Source of the DNA: Primula veris
Lineage: Eukaryota; Streptophyta; Magnoliopsida; Ericales; Primulaceae
Assembly (NCBI GenBank): GCA_963682055.1
Contig: OY821744.1
Location: 29,612,967-29,676,966 of the forward strand
Length of the DNA stretch: 64,000 nt
Direction: 5' to 3'
The position numbers were made by a program, and so were the translations under genes. How positions within the stretch are numbered: the first letter of the stretch is position 1; each line of letters begins with the position of its first letter. The notes beneath the pieces are model-generated. The model had not been told where the DNA came from, did not search any database, and saw only the letters and a list, made by a program, of their open reading frames with translations. This document shows, piece after piece, positions 36,901 through 63,600 of this stretch.

Positions 36901-38277
36901 ATCTACTAGTATTTACTTATATTTCTGTTTAGTAGATCAGACAGAATACTGTTATTATTTTATTGTTGTGTTGTAGTAATACATTAGTCGTTGTTCAAAT
37001 AACTATTATTTCATTATCATACTGTTTTAGTAATGCATCGCTTTTACATATAAATATTAAATTAGTAGTTTGTTTTGGTTTGTTTAGTTCATTTACAACT
37101 CCTTTTTGTGTTTGATTTTTTGAGGATTCTTCAACTGAAATTTATACACGCAATTCATGTATACTATTTTAGACATTCTTGTACGTTAACATCATAATCA
37201 TAAATACAAGTTTAATTAGACATATTTTACACATTTTCTCTATTAGAGGTATTGATGATAAACTATAAGCATATAAAAAACACTACTTAGCTATATCTTA
37301 GGACAGGTTGCCCTGTTCCAGCGCCATGTTGAGTGGTCTTTAACTAAAAGTTAACCTCTTGGATGAGGTTTACGGGGTGATATTGTGACGTTTTTAAGTC
37401 TTAGCTGGCGTTTTGTAGCCTTCTCTAATATTATTTCGCAAAAATAGAACATTGCGGTACTTCGAATTCATGTCGTAGTGTCTTACCAATTTGTGATAGC
37501 ATGAATTTCTCGCTATCAAATAGTTGCATTTGTTTAAACCATGCATGCTTATTTTCGTGAGCTTTTTCTCAAGACTTTTCGTATATGTATTTACTTGGCT
37601 AGTAATAAAGTGGTTTCATATGTGGAGTTTAGTTGACCAAACTTTTCCAATGATCTAGTAAAATGGCCAGTGTATGCTAGGCAAGTTGTTTATAAGAAAG
37701 GTGCAAACATTGCATTAACATTTAGCAAATTCTTTATGCCGGCGGACCAAGCTTTGGAAGATCTATTTTTCCAGGCACCATAATCGAGCATGAACATGCA
37801 AATGCTGTAATTGTTTGTTTCATATGTTGACCCTGTGGTGGTGCTAATAGCCTCATTGATGTCTGGTTTCAGGGTTTCCTTAAAAGTTGAAACCGTTATT
37901 TATCTAGAACTAACTTCCTCGTGCTCAAGTCTTTTTTAACACTTGAACACTGCCACACCTACACTACAGAAGTGAAAACAAAACCCAAGTTTAAAGCAGT
38001 ACCGTATATGCTGTGAGATGGCGGAATTTTGGCCTTGACAATTTTATTCATTTACCTTTCTTTTTGTGCAGATTGTAAAAACTTCAGGGAAACAGTTACA
38101 GAGGTGGCTGAATCTCAACAAAAGAAAGAGGAAAACAAAGATGCATCTTCTGCTGCTGGACTCCTTGAAAAGTTGAGTGTTGAAGATAAGAAAACAGAGG
38201 AAAAAGCTAGTGAAGTGAAGAAGCAGACAGAAGTGGAGCCTTCTAAAACAGATGCAGAGAAAAAGGTCGAAGAATGA
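30745..38277 (+). CDS. RANBP1: Ran-binding protein 1 homologue
   Basis: Cytosolic cofactor of the Ran GTPase cycle: binds Ran-GTP through a RanBD and helps RanGAP trigger hydrolysis, releasing cargo from export complexes. Exons: 30745-30899, 33735-33886, 34842-34967, 38072-38277 (639 nt, 212 aa), all GT-AG. Domains: acidic N-terminus (residues 1-32), RanBD about 33-158 with [45 protein letters not shown] and [12 protein letters not shown], then a Lys/Glu-rich tail to residue 212. It matches plant RanBP1a/b/c in length and motifs. Introns 1 and 3 are about 2.8 and 3.1 kb and are swollen by transposons. A CT/TA/TG microsatellite sits at the exon 1 donor. The upstream region is duplicated. The start is the first ATG after the conserved leader. 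Confidence 0.94.
30901..30960. repeat. Compound CT/TA/TG microsatellite at the RanBP1 exon 1 donor
   Basis: A (TC)n, (TA)n, (TG)n tract starts one base after the GT of intron 1. It reads open and so can falsely extend exon 1. Length changes here would be common. Confidence 0.8.
32553..33155. mobile_element. hAT-like non-autonomous element in RanBP1 intron 1
   Basis: The left end CAGTGGCGAATC and right end GATTCACCTCTG are inverted matches. Flanking 8-mers TGCATAAC (32545-32552) and TGTATAAC (33156-33163) differ at one base, as expected for an 8-bp hAT duplication. No transposase. It carries a tRNA-like stretch, with an A-box-like sequence at 32628-32642 and a B-box-like sequence AGCTCAAGTTCAAATC ending at 32680. 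Confidence 0.75.
36125..36404. mobile_element. Tourist-like MITE in RanBP1 intron 3
   Basis: Termini GGCCTTGTTTGTTTAC and, inverted, GGCCTAGTTTGCTTGT match at 12 of 16 positions. The 3-bp duplication TAA lies at 36122-36124 and 36405-36407. The GGCCTTGTTTG end and TAA target are typical of PIF/Harbinger Tourist elements. Confidence 0.75.
36411..36775. mobile_element. Second MITE in RanBP1 intron 3, GGATCCTCTGTCCCC terminus
   Basis: The left end TCTGGATCCTCTGTCCCCTA is matched by the inverted right end, with about 33-36 bp of near-perfect inverted repeat around an AT-rich core. It starts 4 bp after the duplicated target of the neighbouring Tourist-like element. No target duplication was confirmed. 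Superfamily unassigned. Confidence 0.75.
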
Positions 38278-40700
38278 AGAAATTATTTGCTTTTTTATCA
38301 GCCTGTTTTTGCCAATCAAGCAAGGAATGGCTCGACCTTGTTTTCGTGGTCATTTCTTGAAATTATTATGTGCATGTGCATTATATACAATGTCTTGTGC
38401 TTGATGGGTTGGAACAGCATGGGTCTATGAGTCTTGGTCAAACAGGAATATTTTTTCGTGTCATCGTTATGCGCTATTGCGTTCAGGGTTTTTGTTCCCA
38501 TTTTTTTATTATACCAGATAATAGTCGGTGACTCAGTTGTCTAGTCTGGATTATGAGGCTGTATTGCTGTAGACGGTTTTATTATGTCATGATCTTTGAG
38601 TTGTGTGTTTATCTCCTATTGTTCTGTTTTAAACTCAAGGTATTTTCCCCACCTCATTTTTAATTTAGAGAGGTTATCACCAAGGATTAATGGTTGCTGC
38701 TGTTGAAATAAGAAAACATCTCCTTGTTCATCTTATTCCGTTATTCGGCAACCCGTAATTTTAGCTATTTGTTGTTTCTAATCCAGACTCGACACCATAG
38801 TAGGATTATCTTGGTAGTTTGAAATACGTACCCTGTAAACCTGTATCCAGTAAACTTTCTCCTTGTGCTGTCTCAATGTTCTCTGCATTAGGTCATCTTA
38901 TCTGGCTTAATACAGTCCAGGACAACAGAGAGCCTGAGTTCGTAATTCATTTGGATTTTGGCAAATGTTTTTGATAAAAGGTGTCAAGATTCTTGCTAAT
39001 GATAATTAACAATATAAGATGACTGGGTAAGCAGAATCAATGCTTCTTTAGTAAAAGCGTCCGCATGTGTTTAAATTTTTTAAGACCATGGCACTCATTA
39101 TAAACACTTGCGGAATCTTTGCATTTGTGTAAGACCATAACCAATCCGTTAATATTTACTTGCAAGGAAGCTGAAGCTCGATGAACAGACAGTTCTTTTC
39201 TATCTAGGATGTAGAATGCCAAGAATCAATTTCTTTCCAACAAATGAAGGAAACAATCTTGAGAAATGACATAGCCACCAAAAAACTTACACGCTTATGT
39301 GACGGATTAAATGTATCAATCATTTTTATTTTGATATTGAAATCATATTTTCATTTAATTTATAATTGGTCCACCTAGTCCGTCACGTCAACGGGTAAGG
39401 TTTTTGGTAAGGTGCGTCAATCTCCTTATAATTTTTCTTACATTTTTAGTGAAAAACACATTTTATTAAATTTGATGAGCTATTTTACATTTGACAATGT
39501 ATCAATTTCCCTTTCATTCTCCTTATATTCATTATTTTATCATTTATTCTCTATCATTCATTTTTATAATATTATTTTTATTACTATAGATGAGAAAGAA
39601 TATAGATAAAAGAGAGTAAAAATATTATTTTAATTTTTTAAGTGAAACATTTGTCACATAATTTATAAGTTGAATTGAGAACATAAATGATTCACCTTTA
39701 ATTTGAGAAAAATGATAGCATAATTGATGTGAGTGATTTTTTAAGTTAAAATCATCAAATATAATATAATATAATAGATTATATCATTATAATTATAAGG
39801 TAATTGTTATGAAAGGCCCTTATATGGCAATACTCAACAATCTTAATCAATCTTGATGTCAAATTATATACTATAATTTTGGTTGAATGACGAAATTCAA
39901 TACAGCAACGAGTCTAAATGCAACATCTTCTTTTTTTGAAAATATTTTCAAAAATAAAATAAAAAATGCAACATCTTCTAGGCCCCGCATTTTATCCAAA
40001 ACTAATTCAATCCTATAATTAGAAACAACACACGCCATGTCAGCAAGTTCTTCAACTTCCATCATAAAAAAACGAGTTAATTAAATCAATTTATCTCATC
40101 CTCTAAACAAATTTGTCTTTGTTCCTTGTAGTTTTAATATAATACTGAAGATCCCAAGGTTTGATAATAGCTTACATATTTGGTTCTTATCATGATGGAA
40201 CTCATCAATTTACGATATTCATACGATTTTTATTATCAGTTGACGTGTGTGGATTTTCAAAAAGGAAATCATTTCTTTTATAAAATTTTCATGTCATCGT
40301 CTAATTCAACCATACGAGGCTATGAAGAGAAAAAAACTAGTTAATTACATTAATGTATCTCATTCTTTAAAAATATACTAATATCTTATATGAAAAAAAT
40401 TATATGGAATATCGGCCTCTCCCATTTTCAATTCTTGCTTCCCTAGTAAACTACGTATATTTAGTTTCTTTAAATTAATGAACTACTAAGCAAAAGGACC
40501 GAAAATCTTACTACAAACTAAAAGGAGCACCGCTTTATAATTCACGAACTTTAAACCGCTCAGTTTAAGTTAAGGAATGCACATCTCGGGAATACGGAAC
40601 AGGCATTCCAGTCAGTTTTTTTCCGGATTAAAAGACTATTGGTGCTTCAATTTAGAACACAAGGACCACAACATACATTATCAAAAACTATAATAACCAT
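38278..40700. other. RanBP1 3' UTR and RanBP1-F2KP spacer
   Basis: Begins with the RanBP1 3' UTR and continues as AT-rich spacer. A short inverted pair GTGACGGA / TCCGTCAC (near 39299 and 39378) may bound a small MITE. No homologue of the two Arabidopsis genes lying between F2KP and RanBP1 was seen. Confidence 0.5.
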
Positions 40701-40727
40701 AACTTTACACACACTCTCATAGACAAT

Positions 40728-40742
40728 ACATATATAGATATA
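40728..40742 (+). promoter_or_regulatory. TATA box of F2KP
   Basis: ATATATAGATATATA about 65-75 bp before the ATG. It is followed by a (GA)n tract. Confidence 0.5.
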
Positions 40743-40769
40743 TAATCAAAATTGGGTAGTTAGTTATTG

Positions 40770-40803
40770 AGTTAGAGAGAGAGAGAGGGAGAGAGAGAGA
40801 GAG
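40770..40803 (+). promoter_or_regulatory. (GA)n tract in the F2KP 5' leader
   Basis: GA-repeat directly before the start codon. Plant BPC (GAGA-binding) proteins bind such tracts, so a regulatory role is possible; it may also be only a microsatellite. Confidence 0.5.
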
Positions 40804-40804
40804 G

Positions 40805-54868
<14,064 letters not shown>

Positions 54869-55233
54869 AATTCATTTGTGAATGTAAGTTGCTAACTCAT
54901 TTCCAAAATTTGTTCATCAACCTTACACTAAACAGCCGTTTAGTTAATACACAACCTGTAACTAGTATGCTACTATGCTTATCAAATAATGGTAGCAAAC
55001 AAGCAACTTGTAAATTGTAAATTCAATAAATTTTACTACTAGTAAATCTTCCTTATCTCGGAACTTGAGTGTCTGTTTCTCCTTATTTCCTAGTCTTTTC
55101 AGTTTTTCTCTTACACGTTCGACTTCTTACCATTTTTATTTTATTTTTATATATTATTTCTACGTTCCGTTTGGGTAAAAGAATGTGATCTGGAACAAAT
55201 GGTTTAGGATTTCATGTGTAATATAGTCTTTTA

Positions 55234-56006
55234 CAAGGACGGATCTCTATGTGTGCAAGCGCCCACTCTTGGTTCAGGAGAAAAACATTAAAAAAAAAAC
55301 ATTTTTTTTATTATTTTTTAATATTTTTTTATAGAAAAAGTTATATAATCTATAATTTAAATGCAAATTCGTTACAAACTTACTTCATTGTTGTAGTGGC
55401 AAGGTATTTCTTTATTTGTCAAGAGGTCACAAGTTCAAATCTTTTACTGCGCTCAAATTTTTATTGGTTTTTATTTTGAGTTTCTCTTAGCGTAGTTAAC
55501 AATACATTTTTTTAAATAAAAAACCGAAAAGTATTTGTTACTTTAATTACTTGTTAGACTTTGGTACATCTCTATCATTCCATTTTTGTATTTTTTTAAA
55601 ATTATCTTCGACTTAGTAGTTTCTTTCTATTAAAAAGTTCAAATATTAGATGTTTTTAATATAAAATATAAATCATTGATTATCTACAATTTAAAAAAAT
55701 TGTTACAGAGTACTATTTATTCCAACAACATCATTATTCACAGGTTTTTAAGCCAATAATAATAGTATATTTAGTTGTTTAATGAGTTTTCTTAAGGTTA
55801 AATAATTTATTTATTTCGGAAATTATTACACAACTATATATAGAATATTATAAACGCGCATATTTTATTGCATTTTGGTGGTTTTGATGACTTAATATAT
55901 ATAGTTTTGAATAATAATACATCTCGTATTTATATACATTGTAGCATTTTGATAAATTTCGACATAAAACTTGCCCTCCTTATTCGAAATTCTGGATTCG
56001 TCATTG
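55234..56006. mobile_element. hAT-like non-autonomous element with perfect 8-bp duplication
   Basis: Flanked by GTCTTTTA at 55226-55233 and 56007-56014. Termini CAAGGACGGATC and, inverted, CAATGACGAATC match at 10 of 12 positions. No transposase frame. Inside is a tRNA-like stretch with TAGTGGCAAGG (from 55394) and GGTCACAAGTTCAAATC (55425-55441). Confidence 0.85.
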
Positions 56007-58073
56007 GTCTTTTAGTCATTTCTTAGAGAACAGGCTGAGTTTTTGTATATACTGTAGTTGTTACTCGGGTTTACATCAATTTAAAACCATGTCTCTACTC
56101 TCTATAATGCTGTTGGGACTTGGGACTTATAAATAAATAATTATGTAATGTTACCTATTTTTGATGGACCTTTTCCGACTTTCCTTTACATACGATAGTA
56201 AAAGTACGATCAATTTGCTATGAAAACGCAACTTTAAAGTGGAAACTACTTTTTCTTTATTTATCTGTCAAGCAAGAAACTTGACAAGACAATTGCTCAT
56301 ATAAACCAGAAACATAATACTAGTACAGTCAACGAGCATAATTTGTTTATAAATAAGTGGACCCAATCTAAGGAAGTGTTGCTATTATGCCAACTATTTA
56401 TGTGTTTTAGGTTAGCAGTGTGACAAGGTCCTTTAAATGGGGTCATGATAGGTCGTCACGAGTTGCTCTCCAGAAAAGTCTAAACCATTGCCCAATACCT
56501 GCAGGGAAAACTGGAAAGTTGATGAAACCCATCCACTTTGTGTCATTAAGCTGCTACAAATTTTATGACTAATTAAAATTTTTTTGCAAACATGGACAAA
56601 GTTATTCGGACTTCAATACTTTCTGTTGGGTTATAATTGATAGTGCACGCATTTTGTTTGTACATAAAATAGAATTTTCCTTAGAATTGCCTTCATTCTG
56701 TGGCTTACAGGTTTAGCAGATTGCTTTATATGCATTTGTATTCTAATAGAACCACGTGATAAAAAGTGCTTGTTTAGTCTCAGTTTCCTGGTAGTAATTT
56801 TTTTTTTTTTTTTTTTTTGCTATTTCATTTTGGTTAAACCATTTATAAGGCCAAATTTGGGTTTCCTGCGGTGATGGAGTTAATTTTTCGATAGTCTCAA
56901 AGTTACCAGTTTATTTGTTTTTCTGTCTAACAAGCAGATTAAACTTGTTGGTATGTTGTGGCGGTAAAAATGGACTAACACTAAAAAAAACTGTGTTAAT
57001 TTGTTATATAAATGGATGGATACATTGTATACTTAGGTCTCGTTTGGTATGATGGGATTATGATGGTATTATAGTAGTATATATTAGAAATATTGTCGGG
57101 CCTACTGATACCGCGTTTGGTACGAAAAGTGTAGACGATACTATTAATAACATGTGATTAGAAATGATGAGAAATGAGAGTATTTTGAGTAATAGAGGGA
57201 TGTGATATTGAAAAAGGGGGGTATTTGGAGTAAATGAGGTGTGTTATATATATATTAAAATCATATGTATATGTATTTTGCAAATTTATTTATTATAGAT
57301 ATAAATGTAAATTTGTAAAATAATCAAACCCCAGTAAAAATCAAACGAACATTTTATTGATATTTTATATGTATATACTATTAATATTACCTTAATTTGT
57401 TATTTCGTTCTAGTAGGAAGGTATTGCTATTCACCTTAGTACTAATAATACAGCCAACTAACAGGGCAGCATGTATTATGTTGAGAAGTTGGTGCGTAAT
57501 TTATGTTGGCTTGCTCCTTGTTTTTATTAGTAATTGTACGTAGTAGTTGTAGAGTCAAAAGAGACCACCATCTCATCTTCACCATTTCTTTTCACGTAGG
57601 ACCCCTGAAGACAATAACTCGTATAGACAATTTGGGGACCCATTTCTCCCCACCACACTTAGCTTAGATTTTATAAAAATAATGCAAATAAGATGATGTA
57701 TTCAGTAAACTTGTGTAAATACATACGATGATACGAGTATACGGTCATTTTTTTTTGGTACAACGAGTATGCGGTCATGATGATACCGTAAGCTAAAATG
57801 GCATTTGTGAATTAACGACTTGTTTGATTACATCTTTAAAGAAAACAAGCGGAATTTGTTGAGTTTGAGTATAAAAATTGGAGCTTACAACTTTATTGTA
57901 AAAGGAAAACGGTTTTTTTTATTAAATCAACCAAATAAAGTGTTCGCTTTTAAGCAACAAAAAACAAAAATCTATGCTTACAAGTAGCAAGCAAACTAGG
58001 CATGACGTCATTAATAACATTGTATTTTAACCGCTTGTTATATTAAAAATACTATCAATTATTCAGTTTCTTA

Positions 58074-58277
58074 CTCCCTTCGTTTTCAATTAATTGTCAT
58101 CTACGTAATATAACATGTATCAAAATTGTCGAAATAAAAAATTTCAAAACTAAATCATATAATTTAATGCTTGAACTATATGATTAACTTTTGAAAATTT
58201 TAATTTCGATAATTTTGATATAATTTATTGGCCGATCAAAATTACACGTAGTTTCGTAGTGGACAATTCAGGATGAG
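58074..58277. mobile_element. Stowaway-like MITE, diverged
   Basis: Starts CTCCCTTCGTTTTCAATTAA, ends in sequence inverted to it (GACAATTCAGGATGAG), with TA on both sides (58072-58073, 58278-58279). Internal GATTAACTTTTGAAAATT and ACACGTAGTTTCGTAG resemble the element at 54263. Confidence 0.75.
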
Positions 58278-58984
58278 TAACATTTTTAGTTTTTTTACAA
58301 TGTTTATACTTGTATTCCTCTTGAGAGTGATAGAACTGTTGGATTGACTATGGATTAATTTGCGTAATACACATACATAAAAAAAAATTAATGTATTAGT
58401 ATTTGTTGCTTTGGGATCTTCTCCCCCAACAAGAAAAAAATAAGATCACATGAGATTTGAATAACCAACCCTGTTTCCGTTAAACATTAATATATATATA
58501 TATATATCTGCACTATACCCTATCTATGCCGTCAAGTTCACGAGACCTTCATTTCAACACCCCCTTTTCTTTTTCTTTAGTGTTTTTTTTATCTCTATTT
58601 CTCTACATTACCCTACCATATCCTAGGATAACGGATTCTCCTTTGACCTCCCTTCCCCCCTATATATACAGATCAAGTGACTGAACAAATCCGTCCCGAT
58701 TTTTATATAGTTTTTTTCAAACTCTATATGAGTATTTTTTTTTATTTTTTTATTTTTGCAGGGGTGCCCCTACCTAGTTATTTAATTTGAGTTATAGACG
58801 CATACATGTAGTGAGTGGTTCGGTTTACTTAACAAACACACGCAATGTTGCACAAGCCACAACACAATGACACAATCCCCGTTACTTAATCCTCATCAAC
58901 CACGTTATATAAACATTTAGTACTCCCTATATAGTTTATGCATATAAACTACTCACTCCCATGAATGAATGAAGAGATCCCAAT

Positions 58985-58992
58985 GTATAAAA
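58985..58992 (+). promoter_or_regulatory. TATA box of the ATL gene
   Basis: TATAAAAG about 70 bp before the ATG at 59061, with a leader ending AACAACAACAATG, a favourable plant start context. Confidence 0.65.
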
Positions 58993-59060
58993 GTCTCCTT
59001 TTTTATTCTCTTACTAAACTAAACTAAACTAAACACCCCTCTTACCTTAAAACAACAACA

Positions 59061-59807
59061 ATGTTCATTCCGGGCATCTTTCGATACAATAGCAACGTAT
59101 TGTTAGCCGGTATAATCTCCCTCCTACTCGTTATCCTCTTCGTTCTTCTCCTTCACATTTACGCTAAATGGTTTTTAGTCCACACTCGTCGAAGTAGACG
59201 CAACTCAGTTCCAGAGTTAAGGACCCCTCGTCCCCGCCATGCTAATAGATACACGTTAGATACTTCTGTTTTTGACTCTCCGTGTAAGGGCTTGGACCCT
59301 TCGGTGATCGCTTCAATACCCCTGTTTGTGTACGAGCCTGGTGAATCAGATTCAGACCCCGGGTTGGACTGCGTAATTTGTTTGAGCGTTTTTGAGGAGA
59401 GGGAAGCGGGCCGTAGGCTACCTAAATGTAAGCATGAGTTTCATGTGGAGTGTATAGATATGTGGTTGAAGTGTCACTCCAATTGCCCAATTTGTCGGTC
59501 CTTAGTGGAGGGTTGTCTGGTAAATTCTGATAAGGAACCCGAGATTGAGGTTGTGGTTGAAGCTGTGAGTTATGGCGAAAACGAAACTAGAGTTGGGGAA
59601 GTTGGTGATTCGATGTCTTTAAGTTCGTTTTCGTCTCCTTCTTCTTCATCTTTGTCGTCTCAAGTGGTGGCGTTTGGCGACTCATTTAAGAGGATGTTGA
59701 GCAGGAACAGATCCGAACATAAAGTCCATCCATCGGGTTCTGCTGCTCAATTAACGAATGAGGAGAGGGAAAGAGAACTTGTGATTTATACTAATACATA
59801 TTCTTAG
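59061..59807 (+). CDS. ATL-family RING-H2 E3 ubiquitin ligase
   Basis: Intronless, 248 aa. Membrane-anchored E3 ligase expected to pass ubiquitin from an E2 to unknown targets. One N-terminal membrane segment (about 13-39, LLAGIISLLLVILFVLLL), then a basic stretch RRSRR, then the GLD motif at 77-79 of ATL proteins, then a complete RING-H2: C104, C107, C123, H125, H128, C131, C142, C145, with W135 and P143 as in ATL RINGs. The C-terminal 100 residues are Ser/Glu-rich and low in complexity, presumably for substrate choice or regulation. Lack of introns and this domain order are typical of ATL genes, many of which respond quickly to elicitors. Which ATL number it matches is not clear. Confidence 0.92.
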   Translation: MFIPGIFRYNSNVLLAGIISLLLVILFVLLLHIYAKWFLVHTRRSRRNSVPELRTPRPRHANRYTLDTSVFDSPCKGLDPSVIASIPLFVYEPGESDSDPGLDCVICLSVFEEREAGRRLPKCKHEFHVECIDMWLKCHSNCPICRSLVEGCLVNSDKEPEIEVVVEAVSYGENETRVGEVGDSMSLSSFSSPSSSSLSSQVVAFGDSFKRMLSRNRSEHKVHPSGSAAQLTNEERERELVIYTNTYS

Positions 59808-60163
59808 GAGTGCCAATTGTTATCACTAATACATATCCAGTGTTGAAATGTATTTTAAGGGAACTTATGTAGATTCAATGGGGGAAAGTAATGTAAGGGG
59901 ATTGCTAATTGTGCGGGATCGATGTTGCTCAATCCTCCCCACTTCAGTCAAAACCGCGGATTCGTACATGTAATTATTTTATCATTTTGGGCTTTCTTGT
60001 TATATATCATATGAATATTTTTAAAAAGAATGGTACATTGTACAAAAATTAAAGTTTTGCTAGCTTTTGCCAAAGGGAGGATGACCTCCAGTATCTCCAC
60101 CTAGTGTACTTCCGATATTTGGCTATCTCTCGTTTCGGAAACTACCATACACGATCAATGTTG
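59808..60163 (+). other. ATL 3' UTR and flank
   Basis: Non-coding stretch between the ATL stop codon and the LTR. An AATGTAA-like and AT-rich region around 59985-60060 may hold the polyadenylation site. Confidence 0.4.
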
Positions 60164-60508
60164 TGTTAGGGTCGATACAGGCGAACACAAAGAAAGACAG
60201 AAAACTTAAACCGAGCACACACTCTTTGATAACGGAGTTCACCCAAATCGGCTACGTCTCCGGGCCGCTACACGTGGCACTTAATATTATTAAGAGGATT
60301 ACAAACGTAATCTAGTTAAACACAAAGCTATGGTTCTCTCGCAAATAGAACTCTCTCTTTATAATGTAGAGGTGTTTGTGTAGGTGTAATTAAAATATAA
60401 GATATTGGGGCATATAAATAGAACCCAACATGGGTCATATTACAATTCTAGGTGATGTGGGATAATTAGAAAATATGGGCAAACCTCATTTGGCTCCACA
60501 ACTCAACA
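60164..60508 (-). repeat. 3' LTR of the copia element
   Basis: On the minus strand it starts TGTTGAGTTGTGGAGCC directly after the purine-rich CCAAGTGGGAGAT (60509-60521) and ends CGACCCTAACA, so the ends are TG...CA with TGTT/AACA inversion. It is about 345 bp. The outer flank TGTTG (60159-60163) would be the 5-bp duplication, but its partner is outside the window. Confidence 0.75.
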
Positions 60509-60685
60509 ATCTCCCACTTGGAGTCAAATGTCGAGTGCTTAAAAAAAAACTCTAATCATCCCCGACCACCGAACTCACTGTGCTCCACCGAGCAGAATGC
60601 TCCCATCGGTATCCTTGTATAGTAATTGATACTCTTCCGTCGTCGGTGAGTACCCATTCTTCCAGTGTAGCGGCGACCCTGAGTC

Positions 60686-63600
60686 TCAAGCTCGGAGTCC
60701 TATTGAGGTTGCACACAGCCTCAGTTTGTCGATTGTAACAGTCTTCGTTAGCATATCGGCGGGGTTCTTAGCGCCCTCAATCTTTTCTAGCACGAAGATT
60801 CCATCTTCCAGAACAGCCCGGATAAAGTGGTAACGAATCTGTATGTGCTTGGTGCGTGAATGGAATACAGGGTTCTTAGCTAGCTGAACTGCACTTTGAC
60901 TATCACAGTGCAGAACTCCCTTGTCGGTCCTCTGACCGAGCTCCTCTAAGAAACCTTGCAACCAAATCATCTCTTTGCTTGCTTCTGTCATCGCGACGTA
61001 CTCAGCCTCTGTGGTCGACAGTGCAACGATCTTTTGCAACTTCGATGTCCAACTCACAGCAGTACCACCGTAGGTACAAACACATCCCGTTGTGCTCTTT
61101 CGGCTGTCCAGATCACCGGCCATGTCAGCATCCACATAGCCGTGCAGGCCTTTCGAGGTCTTTCGGAAACATAATGCCGAACTCACGGTACCCGAGAGAT
61201 ATCTCAATATCCACTTCACAGCTTCCCAATGGTGCTTTCCTGGGTTACTCATGTAACGACTGACAACTCCCACTGCATGGGCAATGTCTGGTCTTGTACA
61301 CACCATAGCGTACATCAAGCTACCAATTGCTGAAGCATAGGGTATGTTCAACATACGATCCTTTCATTCCTCGTCCGAGGGTGATTGTTCCTTCGACAAG
61401 CTAAAGTGTGCGGCTAGCGGTGAGCCTACAGCTTTGGCATCACTCATGCTAAAACGTGCCAACACTTTCTTCACATACTCGGCTTGCGACAGAAACAAGG
61501 ACCCATCTGTTCCTCGAGATATCCTCATACCGAGGATCTGATTTGCGGCACCCAAATCCTTCATCTCGAACTGTTTCGCCAACTGTTGCTTCACCTTGTT
61601 AATCTCAACAAGGCTCGACCCGGCGAGCAACATGTCATCTACGTACAACAGTAGTATGACATAAGAAGAGTTCTCAAATCTCTTCACGAAACAGCAGTGA
61701 TCGCTATCACTTCTTTCGAACCCGGTATCCGCCATGAAACTGTCAAACTTCTTATACCACTGTCGTGGTGCTTGTTTTAACCCGTACAAGCTCTTTCGCA
61801 GTTTGCAGACCAGTTTCTCTTTTCCCTTTTCGGCAAACCCTTCAGGTTGGAGCATGTAAATTTCCTCATCGAGATCTCCATGGAGAAAGACAGTTTTCAC
61901 ATCTAACTGCTCGAGATGAAGATTCGCATTTACAACAATAGCCTAATAGTCGTCAACTTTACGACTGGTGAAAAGATCTCGGTGTAGTCAATTCCTGCCT
62001 TTTGCTGGAACCCTTTGACTACTAGGCGTGCCTTATACCGTTTCGTGCCGTCTTGTTCCTCCTTCAGTCGGAACACCCATTTATTGCTCAGTGCCCTCTT
62101 CCCCCTGGGCAGTTCGGCTAACTGCCAAGTCACATTCTTCTCAAGTGACTTCATCTCATCCTTCATCGCGAGCTCCCACTTGCTCGAGTCTTTCAGCTCC
62201 AGAGCTTCTTCTCTACTTTCGGGCTCTCCTGCATCACTGAGCAATATGCAATGCAGGGAAGGAGAGTATCGGGCAGGAGGTCTCCTCATACGATGACCTC
62301 GGCCTAATTCAGGTCGGGGAGTTTGGGGCAGCTCCTCGGCCTCTTCAGCATCTGCTGGTCGGTTGTCGAGCACCACTGGCTCATCTTCAATGTCATTTTC
62401 CAACATTCTTGGAAACGCATTCATGTCGACCATACCACTTTCCTCGGACGGGAGCGCATCTTCTTCCACCACTACATTTTGACGATCTTTGTACAAAATG
62501 CTTTCGTTGAAGATGACATCCTTACTGCGAATGATCCTCTTTGCTTGACCATCCCAGAAGCGATATCCGAATTCAGCTCCACCGTACCCTACAAAGTAAC
62601 ACACTTTGGATTTCGAGTCAATCTTGGTACGTTCATTTATGTCGACATGGATATATGACAGACAACCGAACACTCGCAAGTGTTCATACGAGATAGGCTC
62701 TTCTATCCACACTTCCTCGGGAATCCTCCTTTCTAGGGGCATTGAGGGTCCGCGGTTAATGAGGTAAACCGCCGTGCTTACTGCATGTGCCCACAAGGCT
62801 TTGGGCAACCCACTTTACAGTCTCATACTCCTAGCACGCTCATTGATTGTTCGGTTCATTCGCTCGGCCACGCCGTTCTGCTGTGGCGTTCTTCGAATGG
62901 TCTTCTCCATTCGAATGCCTCTCTGAGCACAGAACTCTACGAACTTCGCATCAATGTACTCTCCGCCGTTATCGGACCTCAGACACTTGAGTTTATTCCC
63001 GGTCTCTAGTTCGACCATGGCCTTCCATTCTTGGAATTTCTTAAACACCTCAGACTTGTGTTTCAAGAAGTAGACCCATGTTTTCCTCGTCGAATCATCG
63101 ATGAAGGTCACATAGTACCGAGCTCCTCCCAGTGAGGTTACTGGGGATGGTCCCCATACGTCTGAGTGGACCAGTGCTAGCTTCTCCTCTTTGGGAGCTT
63201 TTCCACCTTTCTGGAAGCTCACTTTCTTCTGCTTTCCGAAGATGCAACCTTCACACATATCGAGGTTGACAGACTTCAAGCCTGGAAGTTTGCTGTCCTT
63301 CGCTAACACCTTCATCCCCTTCTCACTCATGTGACCCAACCGTCGATGCCACAGTTCCGAGCAGTTCTGCGACACAGCTGTCGCAATTGTACGCTCATCA
63401 TCGGTCGTCATGTACAATGTACCGACCTTACTCCCTCGGGCTATCACCATAGCTCCTCGTGAAACTTTCCAAGCTCCACAGCTAAACGAAATGGAGTGTC
63501 TTTCGGCATCAAGTTGACCTACTGAGATCAGATTCTTGGTCAACCTCGGAACATGCCTCACTTTCGTTAGCTTCCATACCGACCCGTTTGGAATGCGAAT

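Larger units (their letters stand above)
54869..58984. other. F2KP-ATL spacer
   Basis: No gene. It contains the F2KP 3' UTR, a hAT-like element, a Stowaway-like MITE, and two weak repeat patches: 57037-57130 with repeated CGTTTGGTA motifs, and 57817-58005 with ACTTGTTTGATTAC and inverted CTAGTTTGCTTG termini that resemble the Tourist-like element at 36125. A poly(T) run lies at 56800-56818. Confidence 0.5.

Noticed and set aside
38278..40800. Homologues of the Arabidopsis genes between F2KP and RanBP1
   Set aside because: No frame in this interval shows a coherent protein. They appear lost, moved or never present here.
57037..57345. Complete MITE with CGTTTGGTA termini
   Set aside because: Only repeated left-type motifs are seen. 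No matching inverted right end or target duplication was found.
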